A DNA stretch of 34,818 nt, taken from DATBHM01 sp036557505. Its GTDB lineage: Bacteria; Actinomycetota; UBA4738; JACQTL01. Shown here one piece after another: positions 24,482 through 32,023 of this stretch (positions are counted from its first letter, which is position 1; each line of letters starts with the position of its first letter). The position numbers were made by a program, and so were the translations under genes. The stretch spans positions 1 through 34,818 of the forward strand of contig DATBHM010000089.1 in the NCBI GenBank assembly GCA_036557505.1, given 5' to 3'. The notes under the pieces were generated by a model that worked only from the letters and a program-made list of their open reading frames with translations, was not told the DNA's origin and made no database searches.

Positions 24482-25699
24482 GTGTCCACTCCGACCCCGC
24501 CCAGACGGACGTTCCGCAGCGTGTTCTGGCAGCCCCCGCGCCCCCACGGGGACGTGATCGTCGACCGTACGGTCAGCTACCTCGAGCTCCTCTACGACCT
24601 CGTCTACGTCGTCGTGATCGGCCGGGCCTCGTTCGCGCTCGCCCGAGACGTGACCTGGCGCGGCGCCGGAGAGTTCGTCGCGGTCTTCACGATGATCTGG
24701 ATCGCCTGGTTCAACGGCACCGTCTACCAGGACCTGCACGGCCGGGGCGACGGGCGGTCGCGGTTCTTCGTGTTCCTCCAGATGCTGATCCTGGCGCTCC
24801 TGGCCGTGTTCACGGCGAACGCCGCGGGTTCGTCCGGGCGCGCCTTCGCGATCGTGTATGCGGCGTTCCTGTCGGTGCTCACGTGGCTCTGGTACTCGGT
24901 GCGGCGCCTCGACTCGCCGGAGTACGCGGCCATCGCCCGGCCGTACCTCGTCGGCATGGTCGGGTCGGTCCTGGTGATCGGGGCGAGCGCCGCGCTCCCC
25001 TCGGGGCCGCGGGTGCTCGTGTGGGCGGCGTTCGGGGCGGCCTGGATCGTCGGGGGCATCGTGCTCCAGCTCAGGATCGATCCCCGGCTGTCGGGGTTCA
25101 TCGCCCAGTCGTCGCTGATCGAACGGTTCGACCTCTTCGTGATCATCGTCCTCGGCGAGGTCGTCGTGGGCGTCGTCACCGGGATCTCCGGCGGGGACCG
25201 CGACGCGACGGCCATCGCCACCGGACTCCTCGGCCTGATGATCGGGTTCGGCTTCTGGTGGACGTACTTCGACTTCGTGGGTCGCCGCCCGTTCCGCAAC
25301 GACGGGCGCGGCCGTGCGGGGTGGCTGCTCGGTCACCTGCCGGTCGCGATGGCGATCACGGCCTCGGGCGCGGCGATGGTGAGCCTCATCGAGGAGGCGG
25401 GCCTGGATCGTGCCCCGCAGCCGACCGCATGGCTGTTGTCGGGCTCGGTCGCGGTGAGCCTCCTCGCCCTGATCGTGATCATCAACTCGCTCGCCGACCG
25501 ACGGACGTGGCGGTCCGTCTACGACCCGCTGTCCGTGGCGCTGGTGGCCGCGGCAGCGCCTGCGCTGCTGGTCGGGTGGTGGCGACCTGTCCCCTGGGTG
25601 CTCGTCACGGCGCTCGTGCTGCTCCTGGTGGCGGTGTGGGTGGTCGCCGTGTTCCGGTGGCTCCGGCTCGACGATCCGAACCTCGCGCTTCCGGGATAG
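24482..25699 (+). CDS. ltrA: Low temperature requirement protein A (LtrA) family membrane protein
   Basis: 405 aa from GTG 24482, with about ten to twelve membrane helices. LtrA-family signatures: YLELLYDLVYVVVIGR (33-48) and, in the second half, ERFDLFVIIVLGEVVVG. The family was named for a Listeria mutant unable to grow in the cold; the molecular role is not known, and transport of a small solute is one proposal. The start is uncertain: no Shine-Dalgarno is visible for GTG 24482; in-frame upstream starts exist at 24443 and 24455, but the family homology begins well inside all of them. It may share a transcript with the reductase upstream. Confidence 0.9.
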   Translation: MSTPTPPRRTFRSVFWQPPRPHGDVIVDRTVSYLELLYDLVYVVVIGRASFALARDVTWRGAGEFVAVFTMIWIAWFNGTVYQDLHGRGDGRSRFFVFLQMLILALLAVFTANAAGSSGRAFAIVYAAFLSVLTWLWYSVRRLDSPEYAAIARPYLVGMVGSVLVIGASAALPSGPRVLVWAAFGAAWIVGGIVLQLRIDPRLSGFIAQSSLIERFDLFVIIVLGEVVVGVVTGISGGDRDATAIATGLLGLMIGFGFWWTYFDFVGRRPFRNDGRGRAGWLLGHLPVAMAITASGAAMVSLIEEAGLDRAPQPTAWLLSGSVAVSLLALIVIINSLADRRTWRSVYDPLSVALVAAAAPALLVGWWRPVPWVLVTALVLLLVAVWVVAVFRWLRLDDPNLALPG

Positions 25700-25968
25700 A
25701 CACGGTCCGGGGCCTCGACGGCATCTGGCCCTCGTCGTCCCGACCTGTGTCCAGTCGCGACGATCCGGCCTCCAACGGAGCGTGCGCAGGGATCGATGAT
25801 CTGTCGGATCTGGCACGGAATCCCAAACGTCACCCGGAACACGACAACGTCATTCGACGGCCTAAGCATTGGCTGAAGATCGCAGGGGGCGCGAATCCAG
25901 GATCCCTCCTCCTCGGTAGTACCTCGTGGACAGAGTGAATCCCGCAATGAACAAAGGAGGTGGGATCG
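25700..25968 (+). other. 269-bp intergenic region with long 5' leader
   Basis: No gene is seen. Its 3' end (25901-25967) carries the candidate ribosome-site switch described separately. A TAGTAC hexamer at 25917-25922 is a possible -10, but transcription from it would omit the upstream arm of that switch. No convincing -35/-10 pair was found further upstream. Confidence 0.4.
25901..25967 (+). promoter_or_regulatory. Candidate RNA switch sequestering the ribosome site
   Basis: GATCCC-T-CCTCCT (25901-25913) is complementary to AGGAGG-T-GGGATC (25955-25967) at 12 of 13 positions (one central T-T mismatch), with a 41-nt loop. The downstream arm contains the whole Shine-Dalgarno and stops one base before ATG 25969. 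An upstream AGGGGG (25884-25889) could pair, with one G-U, to the CCTCCT arm and free the site, giving mutually exclusive folds. Seen directly; the regulatory role is inference. Confidence 0.5.
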
Positions 25969-26649
25969 ATGTCCGCGCAGGCTCGATCGGACCGCGGCGA
26001 ACCATCGCCCCGGCCCGTCCTTGCTCCGGTGAACGGACCGGCCGCGGACCCGGACCGGAACCGCGCCCGAGTCGTGACCGTCGTCGCCATGGCCAGCATC
26101 GCGGCGGGGGCCATCAACATCGCGGCGGCGGCGACCGTCGGCCGCGTGAACGGCCAGAACCTCGCGTTCTTCGTGGCGGTTTCGGCCGCGCAGATCGCCT
26201 GGGGTGCGGTCGCCCTGGTTCGGGCCCCCCGATGGTGGCTGGCGCTCGGCGCGGCTGGGAACGCGCTGGTCGTGGCCACCTGGGTGGTGTCCAGGACCGT
26301 CGGACTCCCCGTGGGGGTGTACGCCGGCATCAGGCTCCCGGTTGGGTTCGCCGACGCCCTGGCCACGGCGCTCGCGGCCGTCACGGTCATCGGTGCGGCT
26401 GGACTCGCGGCTCGGGGGCATGGTCCGGCGCGATCGGCGACCCGTTCCTGGGGCGTCACGGTCGCGGCGCTGGTGCTCTTCGGCGCCCTGGCCCTCGCGG
26501 GCGTGCTGTCGCAGGCCAACGCGTTCGGCTCCACTCCGGGCGGCTCCGGAGGGAACACCGGAGGAGGCGTGAGCGGCCCCTACGCCCCTGGTGGTGGCGG
26601 CAGCGGCTCCGGGAGCGGCTCCACGGGCGGCGGCCCGTACGGCTACTGA
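25969..26649 (+). CDS. Four-or-more-helix membrane protein with Gly-rich tail
   Basis: 226 aa, no recognised family. A charged N-terminus (1-33) leads into about five hydrophobic segments (VVTVVAMASIAAGAINIAAA, AFFVAVSAAQIAWGAVALV, WLALGAAGNALVVATWVV, LATALAAVTVIGAAGLAA, VAALVLFGALALAGVLS). The last 45 residues are Gly/Ser/Pro-rich with GSGSGSGS and end GGGPYGY. No enzyme motif is seen. Start: ATG 25969 follows an unusually complete AAAGGAGGTG site, itself the target of the complementary leader arm; an in-frame GTG at 25960 is part of that site and rejected. Ends at the hairpin at 26684-26711. Confidence 0.8.
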   Translation: MSAQARSDRGEPSPRPVLAPVNGPAADPDRNRARVVTVVAMASIAAGAINIAAAATVGRVNGQNLAFFVAVSAAQIAWGAVALVRAPRWWLALGAAGNALVVATWVVSRTVGLPVGVYAGIRLPVGFADALATALAAVTVIGAAGLAARGHGPARSATRSWGVTVAALVLFGALALAGVLSQANAFGSTPGGSGGNTGGGVSGPYAPGGGGSGSGSGSTGGGPYGY

Positions 26650-26683
26650 GAGCAGCGCCGCTTCTCATCAACCAACGGAACGG

Positions 26684-26711
26684 GAGGCCGGCGGCAACCG
26701 CCGCCGGCCTC
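26684..26711. terminator. Hairpin between convergent genes
   Basis: Perfect 12-bp stem GAGGCCGGCGGC / GCCGCCGGCCTC with an AACC loop, 34 nt after the plus gene and 19 nt past the minus gene's stop. No U-tract; likely bidirectional. Confidence 0.7.
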
Positions 26712-26730
26712 GCGTGATGAGGACGAGTCC

Positions 26731-27849
26731 TCAGATCGCGGCGAGTCCCGCCTGGATCCCCGTGGGGATCCCGGCCGTGACCCCAAGGGATGCGAGGCTG
26801 CCGTCCCGGTCCACGGCGAACCCGCTGATGGTGCCGTCGGACCCGTTGAGGACGTAGAGATACCGGTCGCCGCTCGACAGCGCCATGTCGGCGGGCGCGG
26901 CGCCCGTCGACGCGGCGTTCGCGCTCTGGAGGGTCAGCCTGCCCCCGTGGCGCGCCGAGTAGCGCGAGACGTCGTTGCTCCCGGTGTTGGCAACGTAGAC
27001 CGACTGCCGGTTGGCAAGGGTGGCGACCCAGCACGCGGCGCTCTGACCGTCGGCCGCGGACGGCGTCACCGTTCGCACTGCACCGCCGGGGGATATGGCG
27101 TACGAGGAGGTCGCGCTCGCGCCGGCCGCCCCGCCGAACGCCTCGGAGACCAGCACGTCGCGGCCCTTCACGGCGAACCCGAACGGGGTCGCGCCGGACG
27201 ACGGCGTCGAACGGAGGCCCTCCGCGCGACCTTCCGGCCCCACCCGGAAGGTGTCGATCAGGTTGGTGTTCTTCTCGGTCACCACCAGAACGCGGCCCTC
27301 GCGGGCGAAGGCGACCTCGGCCGGTCCGACGCCGGCGCCGGAGAGGGAGCGGGTGGATCCGGGGATCGGCGAGATGGAGCCGTTCGACACGCGGAGTCCG
27401 CTGATGGCGTCGCTCCCCGCGTCCAGCACGTAGGCGAGGTTCCCGGAGGTCGTCACGCTGATCGGCATGTCGCCGCCCGACGGCGCGGTGTCCGCGAGCT
27501 CAGGCATGCCGTCCGTGCGCAGCCGGAACAGCGACACCGAGTCGCTGCCGGCGTTCACGGCCAGGAGCCACCTGCCCGACTCCGACAGGGTGAGGGCGCC
27601 CTGGCTCCCGAGCTTCCCGCCCGCGCCCAGGCCGCCCGTGTCGACCGACGGGCCTGGGGTGAGCGTCCCGTCGGCCGCCCGGTGGAACACGAGCACCGCG
27701 TTGCCCGCGGGGTCGTTCGACTCCGTGTACACGGCCCCGGCCCGGCCCGGCGAGGCGGAAGCGGTGAGCGTGAACGGGGACACGGTCAGGGCGAGCGCGG
27801 CCCCAACGACCGCGATGCCGAACCGTCGGATGATCCTTCGTGGCGTCAC
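26731..27849 (-). CDS. Secreted lactonase-like seven-bladed beta-propeller protein
   Basis: 372 aa. GTG 27849 has GGAGG 6 nt upstream; a much longer in-frame extension lacks such a site and is rejected. A basic N-terminus (TPRRIIRRFG) and hydrophobic stretch form a signal peptide (about 1-35). The body has the pattern of the 6-phosphogluconolactonase/YVTN family: VYTESNDPAGNAVLVFHRAADGTL, WLLAVNAGSDSVSLFRL, LAYVLDAGSDAISGLRV, VLVVTEKNTNLIDTFRV, VYVANTGSNDVSRY, YLYVLNGSDGTISGFAV, each a propeller blade. Cytosolic relatives hydrolyse 6-phosphogluconolactone; exported ones such as this usually have unknown roles. Divergent from the two-component genes, so the response regulator may act on the shared 224-bp gap. 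Confidence 0.9.
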   Translation of the reverse strand: MTPRRIIRRFGIAVVGAALALTVSPFTLTASASPGRAGAVYTESNDPAGNAVLVFHRAADGTLTPGPSVDTGGLGAGGKLGSQGALTLSESGRWLLAVNAGSDSVSLFRLRTDGMPELADTAPSGGDMPISVTTSGNLAYVLDAGSDAISGLRVSNGSISPIPGSTRSLSGAGVGPAEVAFAREGRVLVVTEKNTNLIDTFRVGPEGRAEGLRSTPSSGATPFGFAVKGRDVLVSEAFGGAAGASATSSYAISPGGAVRTVTPSAADGQSAACWVATLANRQSVYVANTGSNDVSRYSARHGGRLTLQSANAASTGAAPADMALSSGDRYLYVLNGSDGTISGFAVDRDGSLASLGVTAGIPTGIQAGLAAI

Positions 27850-28073
27850 TTCGAACCTCCGTGTCTGTATGGTCGGTCGTGGTGGTTCGCGCCCGCGGCG
27901 CGAGCCGTCGCGCACCCGGTGGCTCACCTCCTCGTCGACGTCGGGTCGTTCCCGGACCGGGCAACCGGCCGACCGAACGTAGTCCGGGGGCGGTTGCCGT
28001 CCGGTGGACGGCTCATTGCCGAACGGTGGCCGGCCGTAACGAGTTCGCAAGGTTCGGCGACCACACTGGTCTC

Positions 28074-28787
28074 GTGACGGAGCGCTCGGCACCCGCTCGC
28101 ATCCTGGTCGTCGACGACGAGCCGATCGTGCGCGACGTGCTCGGCCGGTACCTCGAGCGCGAGGGGTTCGAGGTCGAGACGGCCGACGACGGCGAGGAGG
28201 CGCTGGGCGCGGCCGGGCGGTTCCGGCCGGACCTCGTCCTGCTGGATCTCATGCTGCCGAAGGTCGACGGACTCGAGGTGTTCCGGCGGCTCGGCGAGGC
28301 GGGGAGCCGTTCCTCCGCGGTCATCATGCTCACGGCGAAGGGCGAGGAGGTCGACAGGGTGGTCGGGCTGGAGCTCGGAGCCGACGACTACGTCGTCAAG
28401 CCCTTCTCACCCCGGGAGGTGGTGGCGAGGGTTCGGGCGGTGCTCCGGCGATCCGCACCCGGTTCCCGCCCGGTGGCGGCGCCACCCTCTCCGATCGCCG
28501 CCGGGGACCTCGTGATCGACGGCGCCGCGCGGGAGGTCCGCCGGGCGGGCCGCCTGGTCCGGCTGACGCCCAAGGAGCTCGATGTGCTCCTCCTGCTGGC
28601 GTCGTCGCCGCGGCGCGTCTTCGGCCGGATCGAGATCCTGGAGGAGCTGTGGGACTTCGCCTTCGAGGGCGACCCCTCAACGGTGACGGTGCACGTTCGC
28701 CGGCTCCGGGAGAAGCTCGAGCCCCATCCCTCCTCGCCGGTGCACCTCGTCACCGTCTGGGGCGCCGGATACCGGTTCGACCCATGA
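28074..28787 (+). CDS. OmpR/PhoB-family response regulator
   Basis: 237 aa. Receiver domain (9-120) with acidic pair Asp14/Asp15, phosphoacceptor Asp58 (LLDLM), Thr87 and Lys109 (VVKPF). C-terminal winged helix (about 145-237) with LTPKELDVLLLLA, RIEILEELWDFAFEGDPSTVTVHVRRLREKLE, and the terminal GAGYRF hairpin. Phosphorylated by the histidine kinase encoded next, whose ATG overlaps this stop by 4 nt (ATGA), it should bind direct repeats in target promoters. GTG 28074 is chosen as it directly precedes the receiver domain; a CACACT hexamer 6 nt before it might be a -10 of a leaderless mRNA. Regulated genes are unknown; the divergent lactonase-like gene is a candidate. Confidence 0.94.
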   Translation: MTERSAPARILVVDDEPIVRDVLGRYLEREGFEVETADDGEEALGAAGRFRPDLVLLDLMLPKVDGLEVFRRLGEAGSRSSAVIMLTAKGEEVDRVVGLELGADDYVVKPFSPREVVARVRAVLRRSAPGSRPVAAPPSPIAAGDLVIDGAAREVRRAGRLVRLTPKELDVLLLLASSPRRVFGRIEILEELWDFAFEGDPSTVTVHVRRLREKLEPHPSSPVHLVTVWGAGYRFDP

Positions 28788-29992
28788 GGAACTGGCGGGC
28801 CCTCCTGCTGCTCGCGGCCCCCGCGCTCGCCGGCGCCGCGGCCACGCTCGCGGTCGGCGCGCTCGCGGGGATGCACGGCGGCGACCTCGCCCACCTCGCT
28901 CTGCTCCTGGTCCCGGCGATGCTCGCCTCCGTGGTCGCCGCCGCGGTGGCCCGGCCGCTCCTCGCCCGGACGTCGTTCCTCTCGACCATGCTCGCGGTCT
29001 CGGCGGTGTCGGCGTTCGTCGGCGTCCTGAGCCTGGTCGTGCTGTCGCGGCAGATGTTCGTGAGCGCGCACGACGCGACGACCCTGGTGGTGCTGCTGGT
29101 CTACTCGACGGCGGCGGGGGCGGGTGCCGCGTTCGTCCTGGCGAAGTCGTCGGTCGACGCCGTGCACGTGCTCGCCCGGACCGCCGAGGCCCTCGCGGAG
29201 GGCGACATGTCCGCGCGGGTCGGGGCGCTGGCGGCGCCGCCGGAGCTCGTGGCCCTCGGGACGACCATCGATCGCATGGCGATCCGCCTCGAGGCCGCGA
29301 TGGCGCGGGTCTCGGACGTCGAGTCCCGGCGCCGCGACCTCGTGATCGCCGTGTCGCACGACCTCCGGACGCCGCTCGCGGGGCTCCGGGCCATGGTCGA
29401 GGCGGTGGAGGACGAGGTCGTGACGGACCCCCACACCCTCCGCCGCTACGCGGCCGAGATGCGCCGGTCCGTCGACGCGCTGGTGGCCATGACCGACGAC
29501 CTGTTCGAGCTGGTCCAGGTCGACGCCGGGTCGATCGAACGGGAGGCCGAACGCGCTCGCCTGGCGGACGTCGTGCACTCCGCGCTGGCGGCGTGCGAGA
29601 GCCAGGCCGTGACCAAGAGCGTGGCCATCGAGACTCGACTGAACGGCGCGGGGGAGGCCGGCTGCTCGCCCCGCCTCGTCCGGGTGCTCCAGAACCTCGT
29701 GCAGAACGCCATCCGCCACACGCCCGCGGACGGCTCCGTGCGCATCGAGGCCACGCGCGGCGGAGGGATGCTGCGCGTTGCGGTCGAGGACTCGGGCGAG
29801 GGGATCACGCCCGACGCCGTGGCACTCGTGTTCGAACCGTTTTGGCGGGGCGACCCCACCCGGTCGGGTCCGGGGTCGGGGCTCGGCCTCGCACTCGCGA
29901 AGCGAATCGTCGACGCGCTCGGGGGGACGATCGACATCGAGCAGGCCGCGCCGCACGGCGCGAGGTTCGCCGTCAGCCTCCCCGCGACCTGA
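28784..29992 (+). CDS. Sensor histidine kinase
   Basis: 402 aa. Membrane part (7-120) has four hydrophobic segments, with little extracellular sequence, so it may sense the membrane or a partner. HAMP-like segment (about 122-178), dimerisation helix with SHDLRTPLAG (His192, phosphoacceptor), N box QNLVQNAIRHTP (303-314), then VEDSGEGI, FEPFWRG and GSGLGLALAKRIV (G boxes). All catalytic boxes are present. Its ATG overlaps the response-regulator stop, so the pair is translated together. The short-loop, multi-helix input is of the intramembrane-sensing type; what it senses is unknown. Confidence 0.93.
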   Translation: MRNWRALLLLAAPALAGAAATLAVGALAGMHGGDLAHLALLLVPAMLASVVAAAVARPLLARTSFLSTMLAVSAVSAFVGVLSLVVLSRQMFVSAHDATTLVVLLVYSTAAGAGAAFVLAKSSVDAVHVLARTAEALAEGDMSARVGALAAPPELVALGTTIDRMAIRLEAAMARVSDVESRRRDLVIAVSHDLRTPLAGLRAMVEAVEDEVVTDPHTLRRYAAEMRRSVDALVAMTDDLFELVQVDAGSIEREAERARLADVVHSALAACESQAVTKSVAIETRLNGAGEAGCSPRLVRVLQNLVQNAIRHTPADGSVRIEATRGGGMLRVAVEDSGEGITPDAVALVFEPFWRGDPTRSGPGSGLGLALAKRIVDALGGTIDIEQAAPHGARFAVSLPAT

Positions 29993-30123
29993 GCTCTCGA
30001 CGGGAGACCGTCCCGGGCCCTTGTACGGTTGCTGGTGCTGGTCGCGCCCGAATGGGGCGCAGCGGGAGGTGGTCCTGGCATGACGGTCGTCGCGCTGGCC
30101 GAACAGATCGGCTGACGCGTGCG

Positions 30124-30672
30124 GTGAAAGCGGTCGAGCTCGCCTTCGCCGTCGGATGGGGGGCGTTCTGGCTGTACTGGCTCGCGGCAGCCTTCTCCAT
30201 CAAGCGGGGACGCATTCCGTGGTCCCGCGAGCTGCGAATCCGGGCGGCGATCCTCCTCGTCGTGATCGTCCTGATTCGCGTGGGGGCGTTCCGCGGCCAC
30301 GGCATCGAAACCGATCCATGGCGCGCCGCCGTCGGGCTCGTCCTCTTCGCGCTGGGACTGTCGTTCGCGGTCTGGGCGCGCATCCACATCGGGCGCAACT
30401 GGGGCAGCCCGATGTCGCAGAAGGACGAGCCGGAGCTGGTGACCAGCGGCCCCTACCATCTGGTTCGCCATCCGATCTACTCGGGCATCCTCGCCGCGGG
30501 CGTGGGGACGGCGGTGGCGCTGAGCTGGTGGTGGCTCACCGCCGTGGCCCTGGCCGGGTGCTATTTCCTATACGCCGCGGGGGTCGAGGAGCGGTACATG
30601 ACCGAGCGGTTCCCGAGCGCGTACCCGAACTACCGGCGATCGACCAAGATGCTCGTGCCGTTCGTCCTCTAG
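30124..30672 (+). CDS. Isoprenylcysteine carboxyl methyltransferase (ICMT)-family membrane protein
   Basis: 182 aa, about five membrane helices. C-terminal half has the ICMT/PEMT signature GPYHLVRHPIYSGIL (109-123, cofactor-binding) and EERYMTERFPSAYPNY (155-170). The family methylates lipid-linked or membrane substrates with S-adenosylmethionine. Bacterial members have varied and mostly unknown substrates. GTG 30124 is the first start that keeps the whole first helix; it has no clear Shine-Dalgarno. The 130-bp gap upstream holds an 11-codon ATG frame (30080-30115) that could be a leader peptide, but this is weak. Same direction as the two-component genes upstream. Confidence 0.85.
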   Translation: MKAVELAFAVGWGAFWLYWLAAAFSIKRGRIPWSRELRIRAAILLVVIVLIRVGAFRGHGIETDPWRAAVGLVLFALGLSFAVWARIHIGRNWGSPMSQKDEPELVTSGPYHLVRHPIYSGILAAGVGTAVALSWWWLTAVALAGCYFLYAAGVEERYMTERFPSAYPNYRRSTKMLVPFVL

Positions 30673-30756
30673 GATCGCCTCGTCCGGTCGCCGACGCGGC
30701 CGCCGTCGCTCCGGACCCTTCGACGGGCTGATCGACTCGCTGTCGGAGGGGGATGC

Positions 30757-30768
30757 GAACATCCGTTC
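30757..30768 (+). promoter_or_regulatory. LexA-type SOS box overlapping the dinB start region
   Basis: GAACATCCGTTC is an exact GAAC-N4-GTTC inverted repeat, extended by flanking C and G (CGAAC...GTTCG), the operator pattern of Gram-positive and actinobacterial LexA. It ends one base before GTG 30769. A GAACAT hexamer within it may be the -10, so LexA would block transcription directly. Confidence 0.85.
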
Positions 30769-31959
30769 GTGTCCGGCGAGGCCACGATCCTCCACGCCGA
30801 CGTCGATTCCTTCTACGCGTCGGTCGAACAGCGGGACGACCCGAGCCTGCGCGGACGCCCGGTCATCGTCGGCGCCGGCGTCGTGCTCGCGGCCAGTTAC
30901 GAGGCCAAGGCGTTCGGGGTCCGAACCCCGATGAACGGCGCCCAGGCCCGCCGGCTGTGCCCGGAGGCGGTGGTCGTCCGTCCCCGGATGGACGCGTACA
31001 GCCAGGCGAGCAGGGACATGTTCGAGGTGTTCCACGACACGACGCCGTTCGTCGAGGGGGTGTCCATCGACGAGGCGTTCCTGGACGTCGGCGGGCTGTG
31101 GCGCATCTCGGGAACGCCGACCGCGATCGCAGTCCGGCTGCGACGAGCGGTCCGGGAACGGGTGGGCCTGCCCATCACCGTCGGGGTCGCGAGAACGAAG
31201 TTCCTGGCCAAGGTGGCGAGCGGCGTGGCGAAGCCGGATGGCCTGCTCGTCGTGCCGACCGACGCTGAGCTGGAGTTCCTCCACCCCCTCCCCGTCGAGG
31301 CGCTCTGGGGCGTCGGGCCGGTCACCGCCGCGAAGCTTCGGGGACGGGGCATCACGATCGTTCGGGAGGTCGCCTCGCTCGGCGAGTCCGAGCTGGTGCG
31401 GATCCTCGGCCGCGCTGCCGGGCGTCATCTCCACGCGCTGGCCCACAATCGCGATCCCCGTCGCGTGACGACCGGGCGACGACGCCGCTCGATGGGGACC
31501 CAGCGCGCCCTCGGCCGCCGGCGAAGGTCGCCCGAGCAGCTCGACACCGATCTCGTCGCCCTGGTCGATCGACTCTCGCGCCGGCTGCGGGGCGCGCACC
31601 GGGTCAGCCGGACCATCGTGCTCAGGCTGCGATTCGACGACTTCTCGCGCGCGACGAGGTCGCACACCCTGTCGGAGGCGACGGCCGACACCGAGACGTT
31701 CCTCGCGGCCGCGCGGGGACTGCTCGCGGCGGCGATGCCCATGATCCGGCGCCAGGGCATCACGCTCGTCGGTGTCACCTTCGGCAATCTGAGCGACGAC
31801 GGGGCGATCCAGCTCGCGCTGCCGTTCGATCGTCGCGAGGCCTCGACGCTCGACACGACGGTCGACACGGTGCGCGATCGATTCGGATCGAGGGCCGTGA
31901 CGCGTGCCGTGCTCCTCGGCCGGGAGTCGGGACCGTCGGTCCCGCTGCTTCCCGATTGA
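30769..31959 (+). CDS. dinB: DNA polymerase IV (Y-family translesion polymerase)
   Basis: 396 aa, full length. Metal residues Asp11 (HADVDSFYASVE) and Asp101/Glu102 (VSIDEAFLDV); steric gate probably Tyr16; VGVARTKFLAKVAS (138-151) and the helix-hairpin-helix region ALWGVGPVTAAKL (178-190); little-finger domain about 240-345. A beta-clamp-binding motif QLALPF lies at 348-353, followed by a 40-residue tail. The enzyme copies past lesions without proofreading. GTG 30769 directly follows the SOS box and no Shine-Dalgarno is present, consistent with a leaderless SOS-induced mRNA. Confidence 0.96.
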   Translation: MSGEATILHADVDSFYASVEQRDDPSLRGRPVIVGAGVVLAASYEAKAFGVRTPMNGAQARRLCPEAVVVRPRMDAYSQASRDMFEVFHDTTPFVEGVSIDEAFLDVGGLWRISGTPTAIAVRLRRAVRERVGLPITVGVARTKFLAKVASGVAKPDGLLVVPTDAELEFLHPLPVEALWGVGPVTAAKLRGRGITIVREVASLGESELVRILGRAAGRHLHALAHNRDPRRVTTGRRRRSMGTQRALGRRRRSPEQLDTDLVALVDRLSRRLRGAHRVSRTIVLRLRFDDFSRATRSHTLSEATADTETFLAAARGLLAAAMPMIRRQGITLVGVTFGNLSDDGAIQLALPFDRREASTLDTTVDTVRDRFGSRAVTRAVLLGRESGPSVPLLPD

Positions 31960-32010
31960 TCGCGTGGAAGGAGCCGCCGCTCCTGTGGCGCCTCGTGCTC
32001 GGAGCAGGCG

Positions 32011-32016
32011 TACCGT
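32011..32016 (+). promoter_or_regulatory. -10 element of the cyclase-regulator gene (leaderless)
   Basis: TACCGT (a TAnnnT match) ends exactly 7 nt before ATG 32024, the same spacing as the two TAGAACT elements near 14700. No Shine-Dalgarno is seen. Confidence 0.5.
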
Positions 32017-32023
32017 AGCCGCG

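Noticed and set aside
27850..28092. Longer start for the lactonase-like gene (28092)
   Set aside because: It adds a basic, non-signal extension; GTG 27849 has a good ribosome site and directly begins the signal peptide.
30080..30115. 11-codon ATG frame upstream of the ICMT-like gene
   Set aside because: Too short to support, no regulatory codon run, and only a loosely spaced GGGAGG; recorded as a weak leader-peptide possibility.
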